64,000 nucleotides of DNA from JACRLV01 sp045863555 (GTDB taxonomy: Bacteria; Planctomycetota; Phycisphaerae; UBA1845; Fen-1342): positions 186,001 to 250,000 of the forward strand of contig BTUU01000007.1 of assembly GCA_045863555.1 (NCBI GenBank). The letters run 5' to 3'. A model generated the notes under the pieces. That model saw nothing but the letters and a program-made list of their open reading frames with translations, did no database searches and was not told where the DNA came from. Every line of letters starts with the position of its first letter. The stretch's first letter is position 1. Positions 7,543 through 15,107 of the stretch are shown one piece after another. Made by a program: the position numbers and the translations under genes.

Positions 7543-9267
7543 ATGCAGCCTATTGCGCGAGTAACGGCGGTTCTGCTGGCCGCCATTTGTAGTGCGACCG
7601 GATTCGCTCAGACGGTTATCCGGGTCGATTCCGCCGCGAATGATCCGAATCCGACCGGACAGTCATGGTCGCTGGCATATCCGACGCTGTCTGAGGCGCT
7701 CGCGCTGGCGGCAAACAATCCGCAGAACTCCTACGACATCTGGGTCGCGGCTGGCACCTACTATCCCATCGATCCGAATCCGGCGACCCGATCGAATACG
7801 TTCGGCCTCGACGACAACATCAGAATCTTCGGCGGCTTTCTTGGCAATGCGACCGGCGGCGGCGAGACTGCGCTCACGCAGAGAAACCCTGAGATCAACC
7901 GCACGATCCTCTCGGGCGACTTAGATCAGGACGACGACGCGAATGCCGACGGCGTCCCTGACAACTTTCCCTTCGGAACGACATTCAGCGACAACGTATA
8001 TCACGTGGTGACGATCGAAGACTACGACGAGAACGACGGCGTGGAAAACACAAAGCTAAGCGGCGTTGTCATTCGCGGCGGGTACGCGGACGGCACCGGC
8101 TCAGATGAAAGCGACGGAGCTGGGATTCTCGTCCTCCTGCCAGGAAACGGCGGGCCGCTGCTGAACCGTCTCGTGCTCGAATACAACTTCGCACAAGGGA
8201 ACCCGGACAACGAGATGTTCCCCCCGTACGCCGGGGGCGGCGGCATCTGCATTAAGGGGGTCGGGCTGGCGTCGCTCAGCAATTGCGAATTCCGCCGGAA
8301 TTATGTCAAGGTCGGATTCGGCGGCGGGCTGCTGGCGATCAAGGCGTCCGGTCCGTCATGCCAGTTGCAGAATTGCCTCTTCGTCCACAACACTGTAGAC
8401 CGCGGCTCCGGCGGCGGCGCCTCCGCAGAGGGCCATGAGTTTGTAAACCTCACGTTCTACGGCAATCAGTTGCTTCAGGAGGTCGATGGCTGGGATCCGG
8501 CGACTGCGTTCTATCGCCAGAATCCCGGTGTGCCCGGCAACCCGTCGTTGACTTCGCTGCAAAACAGTATTATCTGGGGCAACCCACCGCCAACCGGCGA
8601 AAGCTGGTACCAGATGGAAGGGGCGGCCGCGATCCATTGCGACATCGAAGACGGGCACTTCTGGCAGCCGAGCGGACAGACACAGAGCTACAACAACATA
8701 TCACTCGACCCGCTGTTTCGGGATCCGGCAGCCGGGAATTTTCGACTGACTTATTACGATGTAACGGAGTCATGCGATGTAACGTCGCCGTGTATCGATG
8801 CGGCCGATGACACGTTGCTTCTCGATGATGAGACGAATGTCGACGACAACACAGGGACAACGTCGCCGGTGCCCTGGGATTTCAAGAAGGGACCGCGCAT
8901 CGTGGATTTCGATGATGATTCGGGTCAATTATCGACTGATATGGGAGTTTATGAGGAATGCTTTGCTGATGTGAACGGCGACGGCTCGGTCGGCCTCGCC
9001 GATTTGACTGAACTGCTGAGCTGCTACGGCAGTACGTGCGCCGGATCCTGCTGCAACGCCAATATCGCCAGCTGCAACTCGGCCGTGGACATTTCTGATC
9101 TCACGGTTCTTTTGAGTCGCTACGGCGAATCATGCGTCGAGTCGGAGGGATTCGCACTCCAGTCCGGTGACGATCCTCTGACAGACTGGCTGCAATCAGC
9201 GGCTGCTGTCGATGTGCTCGAGTGGTGGAATCAAGGCATGCCGCCGATCGGCGACGACACACGCTGA
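7543..9267 (+). CDS. Secreted right-handed beta-helix protein with dockerin-like tail
   Basis: Exported protein of 574 residues with signal peptide MQPIARVTAVLLAAICSATG (cleavage near AQT). After it comes the PL-type beta-helix entry motif 'vDsaAndpnpTGqSWslAYpTLseAL', a common planctomycete arrangement in which a list of parallel beta-helix coils follows; later coils include NCEFRRNYVKVGFGGG and NCLFVHNTVDRGSGGG. The C-terminal part has two calcium-binding dockerin-like repeats (DVNGDGSVGLADLTELLSCYG and SAVDISDLTVLLSRYG) with Cys pairs, then an acidic tail of about 35 residues. It follows the HAF-repeat gene by 30 bases and is probably co-transcribed. No catalytic residues can be assigned. 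Confidence 0.8.
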   Translation: MQPIARVTAVLLAAICSATGFAQTVIRVDSAANDPNPTGQSWSLAYPTLSEALALAANNPQNSYDIWVAAGTYYPIDPNPATRSNTFGLDDNIRIFGGFLGNATGGGETALTQRNPEINRTILSGDLDQDDDANADGVPDNFPFGTTFSDNVYHVVTIEDYDENDGVENTKLSGVVIRGGYADGTGSDESDGAGILVLLPGNGGPLLNRLVLEYNFAQGNPDNEMFPPYAGGGGICIKGVGLASLSNCEFRRNYVKVGFGGGLLAIKASGPSCQLQNCLFVHNTVDRGSGGGASAEGHEFVNLTFYGNQLLQEVDGWDPATAFYRQNPGVPGNPSLTSLQNSIIWGNPPPTGESWYQMEGAAAIHCDIEDGHFWQPSGQTQSYNNISLDPLFRDPAAGNFRLTYYDVTESCDVTSPCIDAADDTLLLDDETNVDDNTGTTSPVPWDFKKGPRIVDFDDDSGQLSTDMGVYEECFADVNGDGSVGLADLTELLSCYGSTCAGSCCNANIASCNSAVDISDLTVLLSRYGESCVESEGFALQSGDDPLTDWLQSAAAVDVLEWWNQGMPPIGDDTR

Positions 9268-9337
9268 CACGGGCTACGCAGAGACAATTATCGAGCGCCC
9301 GGGTTTCGGGTTCGTTACCCGCCGCAACCGCGACCCG

Positions 9338-9446
9338 CTCGCTCGCGCTTGGGGCTCTGATCATGCGTCCCCGGCGCTGACGCTTGGGACCGTCGGACAG
9401 GGACGTCCGACGCTACCGGATCCTCGCTTGCGCTTCGGGCTCTCAT
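9338..9446. repeat. Imperfect direct repeats around a 7-bp hairpin
   Basis: A 24-base unit, CTCGCTCGCGCTTGG then GGCTCTGAT (9338-9361), recurs at 9423-9446 with 21 of 24 bases matching. Between them GTCGGAC (9392-9398) and GTCCGAC (9405-9411) form a perfect 7-bp stem. The block fills the gap between the beta-helix gene and the ABC permease gene. It looks like an intergenic repeat element rather than a terminator, as there is no T-run. Confidence 0.5.
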
Positions 9447-9497
9447 ATTCGAACGGCCGTTACGCGAGGCGGCGATCATGCACTACAGTATCCGGCT

Positions 9498-11360
9498 ATG
9501 ACCATCCTTCGCGACCTCGGCCTCTGGTTCTGGCACCTGCTGCCCGCGAATCCCATCATGGTTCGCGTCGTCAGCACGGGCGGCAAGCGCACGCAGCATC
9601 TGCTGGCGCGGATCATCTACCTGGTGATCCTCTTCGCCGTGATGCTGCTCTTCGGGCAGGGACTGCTCACGCAGAATTCGTCGCTCGCCTCGCTGGCCAA
9701 GCAGTCCACGCAGACGTTCATGGCCGTCAGCATGGCCCAGCTCTTCATGATGAGCTTCATCGCTCCGATCTTCACGGCCGGGGCGATCACGCAGGAAAAG
9801 GACTCCAACACGCTGCACATCCTGCTGACGACGCCGCTGACCAACGCCCAGATCGTCTTCGGCTCGCTGCTCAGCCGCCTCTACTTCGTGTGGGTGCTGC
9901 TGCTGGCCGGCCTGCCGATCTACTGCATCACCATGATCTTCGGCGGCGTCACCAGCAAAGAGATCTTCGAAAGCGCGATGCTGGCCGCGTGCACCGCCCT
10001 GCTTACCGGCTCGATGGCGATCTCCATTAGCGTCATCAAGGTCGGCACGCGGCGGACGATTCTCTGGTTCTTCGTTGGCGTGGCCGTGTATCTGCTGGCG
10101 ATCGGGGCGCTGGGCACGGGCGGCGCGACGACCGTGCCGGAGGCGCCTGTCGGGCGGCTGTTTGACAAGCCCGCCCAGTTGAGCTGGCTGGCGCCCTTTC
10201 ACCCCTTCCTCGCCCTCTTCGTCGTCACCGGTCAGACGCCCGCCCCCCCGCCCGGGGCGCTGGGCGCGTACAACTGGTTCTGGCGCTGGGCGCTGGCCGC
10301 GCCGCAGTATTCGTATGCGACGCTGACGAGCGTGGCGTCGGTGGTGCTGGTGGTGATGAGCCTGGCGTTCCTACGGAAATCCGCCAAGGAGGGCGAGATC
10401 ACGTGGTATTCGCGCGTATTCGCGTTCTTTGCCCGGACCGCGCCGGGCGGCGAGCGGAAGCGGGCCCCGCGGAACGTGTGGAACGACCCGATCGCCTGGC
10501 GCGAGGCGGCCACGCGGGCGTCGGCGGGCGGTCGGTCGGCGATCCGCTGGGTGATCCTGGTGGTCGGGGTGGCGGCCGGGGCGGTGCTGCTGTTTGCGCA
10601 TGAGAAATCGTGGTGGGGGCTGAGCCCGGGCGCGCCGGCGAAGACGCAGGCGTGGCTGACGGGGCTGCTGTGGATCGACCTGGCGGTGCTGCTGCTGTTC
10701 GTGGCGAGCACGGGGGCGACGGCGTTCACGCGGGAGAAGGAATCGCAGACGATGGAGCTGCTGCTGACGACGCCGCTGACGAGCAAGTCGATCGTGAAGG
10801 GGATGTGGCGGGGGCTGGTGAATTTCATCCTGCCGCTGGCGATCGTGCCGGCGGCGACGCTGTGCCTGTTCGTCGTGGCGGATGCGCTGCGCGGGGGCAG
10901 CGCGGTGACGACGGCGGAATCGATGGTGCTGGCGCCGGCGGTGATGGTCGCGTATGCGTCGCTGGCGGCGATGATCAGCCTGCAAATGTCGCTGGTGAGC
11001 AAGAAGACGGTGAAGGCGCTGATGGCGAGCGTGGGGATCATCGGCGGCGGCGCGATCGTGCTGTGGTTGATCGGGCTGGGGTGCGGCAGCACGGCAGGCG
11101 GGCCGGTGAGCGCGTTTCTCAAGCCGTTCCTGCCGTTTCCGGCGATGGAGCTGTTCGTGGACATGACGAGCACGCTGCGCGAGCGGGACAACTGGTCGGG
11201 GACGGTCTCTGCACCGTCGGACGACACGATCGCGGCGGCGCGGGTGGCGCGGGCGCTCGGGTCGGTGATCTCGGCGGGGCTCTATCTGTTCTTCACGTGG
11301 GTGTTTTACAACAGCATGGTGCGGGAGTTTGACCAGATCGTGCGGAAGCAGTCGGCGTGA
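9498..11360 (+). CDS. ABC-2 type transporter permease with two homologous halves
   Basis: Polytopic membrane protein of 620 residues, probably the permease partner of the ATPase at 5299-6228. It consists of two repeated modules: the first contains FTAGAITQEKDSNTLHILLT with TPLTNAQIVFGSL, the second TAFTREKESQTMELLLTTPL with TSKSIVKGMW. Each is followed by several hydrophobic helices, matching the ABC-2 family coupling-helix signature (EKE..T...LL.TP). ATG at 9498 is preferred because the product begins just before the first hydrophobic region; the in-frame extension to 9384 passes through the intergenic repeat. Substrate unknown. A full-length duplicated permease would make a functional dimer within one chain. 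Confidence 0.88.
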   Translation: MTILRDLGLWFWHLLPANPIMVRVVSTGGKRTQHLLARIIYLVILFAVMLLFGQGLLTQNSSLASLAKQSTQTFMAVSMAQLFMMSFIAPIFTAGAITQEKDSNTLHILLTTPLTNAQIVFGSLLSRLYFVWVLLLAGLPIYCITMIFGGVTSKEIFESAMLAACTALLTGSMAISISVIKVGTRRTILWFFVGVAVYLLAIGALGTGGATTVPEAPVGRLFDKPAQLSWLAPFHPFLALFVVTGQTPAPPPGALGAYNWFWRWALAAPQYSYATLTSVASVVLVVMSLAFLRKSAKEGEITWYSRVFAFFARTAPGGERKRAPRNVWNDPIAWREAATRASAGGRSAIRWVILVVGVAAGAVLLFAHEKSWWGLSPGAPAKTQAWLTGLLWIDLAVLLLFVASTGATAFTREKESQTMELLLTTPLTSKSIVKGMWRGLVNFILPLAIVPAATLCLFVVADALRGGSAVTTAESMVLAPAVMVAYASLAAMISLQMSLVSKKTVKALMASVGIIGGGAIVLWLIGLGCGSTAGGPVSAFLKPFLPFPAMELFVDMTSTLRERDNWSGTVSAPSDDTIAAARVARALGSVISAGLYLFFTWVFYNSMVREFDQIVRKQSA

Positions 11361-11381
11361 TGCGAAAGAGGCCGCCGGCGC

Positions 11382-12065
11382 CTACGCCGCCGCGACGCTT
11401 ACGAGGAGCGGGGCGAGGACGCCCATTTTTGACTGGTTGATATCGGTGAAACCGGCCTGCTGGAGGCCGGTGCGCACCTCGGACCAGCTTGCGTGGTGCA
11501 CACATTTTTCGATGCCTTCGACGCCGACGTCGAAGACGAGCCAGCCGATTACGTTGTCGCGGAAGCCGTCGATGAGGATGAGCCGGCCGCCGGGGCGAAG
11601 GACGCGGCGGAACTCGCGCAGGGCGACGCCCTGGTGCGGGTAGTGGTGGAACGAATTGCAACAGGTGACGATGTCGACGCCGGCATCGCACAGGGGGAGG
11701 CGCTCGGCGTCGCCGTTGAGGGCCTGCAAGCGCTCGGGGCGCTCGGCCTGGGCGAATTTTGACGCGGCGCGGCGGACCATTTCCTTGGCATAGTCGAGGC
11801 CGATCGCCCGGTCGCAGAGCGGGTCGCGGGCGAGGAGCGAGAGCAGCGTGCCGGTGCCGCAGCCGACGTCGAGGACGCGGTAGGGCTGGCCGCCGCGGGC
11901 GAGTTTCCAGCGGGCGATCTCCTCCTGGCAGCGGCGGATCGACGGGAAGAAGACGATCTCGTTCAGCCAGGAACGGTCGTACGAGAGCGCCCACTTCTCA
12001 AACTGCGCCCTGGCGATCGTCTTGATCGCTTCGCGGTCGCCGGTTGCTGGGAGTTTTTCGGCCAT
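11382..12065 (-). CDS. Class I SAM-dependent methyltransferase (UbiE-like)
   Basis: A 227-residue methyltransferase of the Methyltransf_11 type. Motif I is VLDVGCGTGTLLSLLA (about 64-79), the acidic residue after strand 2 is in IGLDYAKEM, motif III is DIVTCCNSFHHYPH, and the post-III motif is FRRVLRPGGRLILIDGF. The start at 12065 is chosen because GGCAGGAG lies just upstream; an ATG at 12092 would add nine residues. The acceptor substrate is unknown; UbiE/COQ5-like enzymes act on quinones, but similar proteins have many substrates. It is the last gene of the leftward chaperone block and converges with the ABC permease gene. Confidence 0.85.
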   Translation of the reverse strand: MAEKLPATGDREAIKTIARAQFEKWALSYDRSWLNEIVFFPSIRRCQEEIARWKLARGGQPYRVLDVGCGTGTLLSLLARDPLCDRAIGLDYAKEMVRRAASKFAQAERPERLQALNGDAERLPLCDAGVDIVTCCNSFHHYPHQGVALREFRRVLRPGGRLILIDGFRDNVIGWLVFDVGVEGIEKCVHHASWSEVRTGLQQAGFTDINQSKMGVLAPLLVSVAAA

Positions 12066-12152
12066 CGGCTCCTGCCGTGCAGGACGGTCCATCAACGCTG
12101 CCCGACGCGGAGTGAACGCTGCCGGGTCGGGGCCAGCTTACCGGAGCGGCGC

Positions 12153-12494
12153 CTATTTCGCCTTTTTGGACGGCTTTGATTCCGTTTTGGCAGGTTTTGA
12201 TTCGGCTGCGGGCTTCGAGTCGGCCTTCGCGGGGGTTTTCGGCTCCGACGACGATTCGGTCTTGGCCGGGGCCGCCGGTTTCTCCGCCTCGGCGGCTTTC
12301 TTGTACGACTCGCTTCGGTAGTCGGTGATGTAGAAGCCGGAACCTTTGAAGATCATGCCTGCGCCGGTGCCGATGAGCCGCTTGAGGGCGCTTTTCCCGC
12401 AGGCGGGGCATTTCTTGAGCGGCTTGGCGGTGATGGATTGAAATTCCTCGAAGCGGTGGTCGCAGAGGTCGCAGGCGTAGTCGTAGGTCGGCAT
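12153..12494 (-). CDS. FmdB-family zinc-ribbon protein with Lys/Ala/Pro-rich tail
   Basis: Small protein of 113 residues. The N-terminal 45 residues form the FmdB/CxxC_CxxC_SSSS regulatory-protein zinc ribbon: MPTYDYACDLCDHRFEEFQS with Cys at 8, 11, 30 and 33, then the conserved IGTGAGMIFKGSGFYITDYR. The rest is a low-complexity, lysine-, alanine- and proline-rich tail that is likely disordered. ATG at 12494 is chosen because the family always starts MPTYDY. The molecular role of this family is not settled. It lies downstream of grpE and is probably in the same transcription unit. Confidence 0.9.
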   Translation of the reverse strand: MPTYDYACDLCDHRFEEFQSITAKPLKKCPACGKSALKRLIGTGAGMIFKGSGFYITDYRSESYKKAAEAEKPAAPAKTESSSEPKTPAKADSKPAAESKPAKTESKPSKKAK

Positions 12495-12504
12495 CAGAGA
12501 CTCC

Positions 12505-12537
12505 GAATGCAGAGTGATGAATGCAGCATGCAGAACG
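12505..12537. repeat. GAATGCAG-type spacer repeat, site 1
   Basis: The spacer between grpE and the FmdB gene contains GAATGCAG, GATGAATGCAG and CATGCAGAACG in succession. The same words occur in the groES-groEL1 and groEL2-groES spacers, so this is one of three members of a local repeat family in the chaperone block. Here only one orientation is present, without the opposite hairpin arm. Confidence 0.5.
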
Positions 12538-13050
12538 TCAATCCGCGCTCCGTGAGACGATGACCTTTGCCGGCCGGAGGACGCGGCCGTGCATCTGGTA
12601 GCCGCGGGCGAGCTGCTGGAGGACGGTGCCGGGCTGGACGTCGGCGCTGGGCTGCTGCATGACGGCTTCATGGACGTCGGGGTTGAACGGCTGGCCTTCC
12701 GCGAGGATCGACTCGATGCCGTGGTCGGCGAGTACCTTCAGGAACTGCTCGTGGACGATCTTCACGCCGGCGGCGACCGTCTGCGGATCGGTTGCGGAGG
12801 CGGTCGCGTCGACGGCCCGGTCGAGGTTGTCGAGGACGCCGAGCAACTGCTTCGCGAACGCGGATTCGGCGTAGCGCAGCGATTCCTCTTTTTCGCGCTG
12901 GAGGCGGACGAGCTGGTTTCGCATTTCGGCCGTGAGCCGGAGATTCCGCTCGCGCAACTCCTCGACTTCCTTCTTCAGGGTCGCGACCTCGTCGGCCGGG
13001 CTCTCCGTCTGCTGCGATTCGTCGATTTCCATGTTTCCCATGTCACCCAT
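12538..13050 (-). CDS. grpE: GrpE nucleotide exchange factor
   Basis: Co-chaperone that releases ADP from DnaK in the Hsp70 cycle. The 170-residue protein has the GrpE layout: an acidic N-terminus, a long coiled coil (EVATLKKEVEELRERNLRLT through LRYAESAFAKQLLGVLDNLD), then the beta-rich exchange domain with HGIESILAEGQPFNPDVHEAV and the C-terminal signature YQMHGRVLRPAKVIVS. It follows dnaJ by 83 bases on the same strand. Three in-frame ATGs occur within the first seven codons; the first is used here. dnaK is not in the window. Confidence 0.96.
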   Translation of the reverse strand: MGDMGNMEIDESQQTESPADEVATLKKEVEELRERNLRLTAEMRNQLVRLQREKEESLRYAESAFAKQLLGVLDNLDRAVDATASATDPQTVAAGVKIVHEQFLKVLADHGIESILAEGQPFNPDVHEAVMQQPSADVQPGTVLQQLARGYQMHGRVLRPAKVIVSRSAD

Positions 13051-13133
13051 CTGGTCACCGTGCGTGGCTCTGGTTTCCTGGGCCGCAGGCGAGCATCCGA
13101 AACGCCGCCGGCGGCGGCCGCTCTATACGGATG

Positions 13134-14291
13134 CTATCCTTCGTTGCCCGTGAAATAGTCCTTGAGCCGGTCGAAGAATCCTTTCGACTCGGCTGAGACC
13201 GCCTTGTCTTCCGTCGCGGCGAACCTGCGGAGGAGGTCCTCCTGTTCGCGGTCGAGCTTTTTCGGCACCTCGATCACGACCTGCACGATTTCATCGCCGC
13301 GGCGGCCGCTGCGCAGGTTCGGCAGGCCGGCGTTGTCGATCTTGAAGACCGCTCCGTACTGCGTCCCGGCGGGGATCCGTAGCGAAGCCTTGCCCGTCAA
13401 CGTGGGGATTTCGATCGTCGCGCCGAGGGCGGCCTGCGTGAAGCTGATCGGGAAGCGGCAGACGAGGTGATCGCCGTCGCGCTGGAAGAACGGGTGCTTG
13501 CGCACCTGGACGACGACGTGCAGATCGCCGCGGTGGGTCCCGGACGATCCGGGCTCGCCCTCGCCGCGGAGGCGGATCGACTGGCCTTCGTGGATGCCGG
13601 GCGGAATCTTGAAGGTGACGACGCGCTCCTTGCGGGCGCGGCCCTGGCCGGCGCAGGCGCGGCAGGGTTTTTCGATGGTCTGGCCGCGGCCACGGCAAGT
13701 CGGACAGTCGACGACCGTGCGCGTGACGAAGAAACCCATATTTGCCTGGCGCTCGACCTGGCCGTAACCGCCGCAGGTCTTGCAGGTCTTCATCGGGCTG
13801 CCGGGCTCAGCGCCCTTGCCCGCGCATTCGTCGCAGAAATCGACGCGCTCATAACTCAGCGTCTTTTCGACGCCGGTGGCGACTTCTTTCAGGTCGATCT
13901 CGACGGCGGCTTCGATGTCTACGCCCGATTCGGCACGACCGCGGCCCCGGCCGCCGCCACGGCGGCCGCCGAAGGCGTCTCCGAAGATGTCGCCGAAGAT
14001 GCTGAAAATGTCCTCGACGCCCATGTGGGAGAAGTCGTGCATTCCGGCGGCGCCGCTGACGCCCTGATGGCCGAAGCGGTCGTAGCGGCTGCGCTTTTCG
14101 GAGTCGCTGAGGACCTCGTAGGCTTCGGCGCATTCCTTGAAGAGCGTCTCGGCGTCGGGGGCCTTGTTGCGGTCGGGGTGGTACTTCATCGCCGACTGGC
14201 GGTAGGCGCGCTTGATCTCGTCGGGGCTCGCGGTCTTGGCGACGCCGAGGACCTCGTAGTAATCGCGTTTCTGGGCCACTGTGGTACTCAT
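13134..14291 (-). CDS. dnaJ: Chaperone protein DnaJ
   Basis: Hsp40 co-chaperone that delivers substrates to DnaK and stimulates its ATPase. The 385-residue protein has the complete type-I architecture: J domain with the HPD tripeptide (KYHPDRNKAPDAETLFKECA), a Gly/Phe-type linker, four CxxCxGxG zinc-binding repeats (CDECAGKGA, CKTCGGYGQ, CPTCRGRGQ, CRACAGQGR) and the C-terminal substrate domains (KIPPGIHEGQSIRLRGEGEPG; GDLHVVVQVRKHPFFQRDGD). It is the first chaperone gene after the Uma2 protein and is followed by grpE, so dnaJ and grpE form one unit separate from groESL. Confidence 0.97.
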   Translation of the reverse strand: MSTTVAQKRDYYEVLGVAKTASPDEIKRAYRQSAMKYHPDRNKAPDAETLFKECAEAYEVLSDSEKRSRYDRFGHQGVSGAAGMHDFSHMGVEDIFSIFGDIFGDAFGGRRGGGRGRGRAESGVDIEAAVEIDLKEVATGVEKTLSYERVDFCDECAGKGAEPGSPMKTCKTCGGYGQVERQANMGFFVTRTVVDCPTCRGRGQTIEKPCRACAGQGRARKERVVTFKIPPGIHEGQSIRLRGEGEPGSSGTHRGDLHVVVQVRKHPFFQRDGDHLVCRFPISFTQAALGATIEIPTLTGKASLRIPAGTQYGAVFKIDNAGLPNLRSGRRGDEIVQVVIEVPKKLDREQEDLLRRFAATEDKAVSAESKGFFDRLKDYFTGNEG

Positions 14292-14339
14292 AGCTCGTCT
14301 GCGGGATTTCGGCTCAGGCCGTCGCGCACAATCGGAAGA

Positions 14340-14978
14340 CTAGCGGAACGTCACGCCAATGCCGGCCAGATCGATGTTCAATCCCGGCCATGTTTCACAT
14401 TGATAGCGACCACCCGCGATAATGTCGTGGCGTTTGAAATCGGAATCGCCTTCATCGCGTCGAAACACAGCCATCGCCGGCTTCTGCGGCGACTTTCGCG
14501 GATCGACGATCCAATACTCCCGAATTGTCGGAACGCGTGCGTAAAGCTCAACGTTTCGGACATAGTCTTTCGCGTAGCCATCCTCGGAGACCACTTCAAT
14601 CACAAGCGCCGGCGATACATCGTCAAAATCGTTGCCGGCGTGTCGTTCATAGGTCTCGTAGGCCGCAAGGTCGGGCTGCGGATTGGTCGTTTCGTGCTCA
14701 TCTGTTGCGATCATGACGCGCGGCTCCCAAAGAACGCGGGCAAATCGCCCCGCCGATCGCTGGTACGCGCTCAAGACCTCGAAGAGGGCGACCGTGATTT
14801 CCTTTTCGTTCGGCCCGGGTGCAGGCGCCACGTGCAGGACTCCCTCAACGAGTTCGTAGGAATACCCCTCGACCGCGCTCGCCGCGTCGAAGTCGGCCCG
14901 CGACATCCGCACGCGATTGAGCGATGGGTCGAGGATCGTGATTTCGGGCCGCCCGATTCGCTGCACCATGGATAGCAC
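14340..14978 (-). CDS. Uma2-family (DUF820) PD-(D/E)XK nuclease-like protein
   Basis: A 212-residue protein of the Uma2/DUF820 restriction-endonuclease-like family, which is greatly expanded in planctomycetes and cyanobacteria. Characteristic features are YELVEGVLHVAPAPG near the front, NPQPDLAAYE (catalytic Asp) and the ALVIEVVSE motif with the second acidic residue, then REYWIVDP. Family nuclease activity is predicted from fold and largely unproven. It lies 48 bases upstream of dnaJ on the same strand and may be co-transcribed, which is an odd partner for a chaperone operon. It probably represents a mobile or family-specific insertion between groEL1 and dnaJ. Confidence 0.88.
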   Translation of the reverse strand: MLSMVQRIGRPEITILDPSLNRVRMSRADFDAASAVEGYSYELVEGVLHVAPAPGPNEKEITVALFEVLSAYQRSAGRFARVLWEPRVMIATDEHETTNPQPDLAAYETYERHAGNDFDDVSPALVIEVVSEDGYAKDYVRNVELYARVPTIREYWIVDPRKSPQKPAMAVFRRDEGDSDFKRHDIIAGGRYQCETWPGLNIDLAGIGVTFR

Positions 14979-15046
14979 CTCAATTCATTCTATCGACCTG
15001 GAGCAGTATTCCGATCATCGGACAATCAAATCACCCCTCTAACAAC

Positions 15047-15081
15047 GGCGAGTTGCGAGCGGGTCACACTCGCAACTCGCC
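15047..15081 (-). terminator. Perfect 13-bp hairpin downstream of groEL1
   Basis: GGCGAGTTGCGAG (15047-15059) and CTCGCAACTCGCC (15069-15081) pair perfectly across a 9-base loop, 27 bases after the groEL1 stop. In the leftward direction the stem is followed by GTTGTTAG, a poor T-run, so it may act as an inefficient terminator or as a 3' stabilising structure for the groE mRNA. Confidence 0.55.
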
Positions 15082-15107
15082 GCTTTCCTCCTCCAGGGCT
15101 CCCTCAC

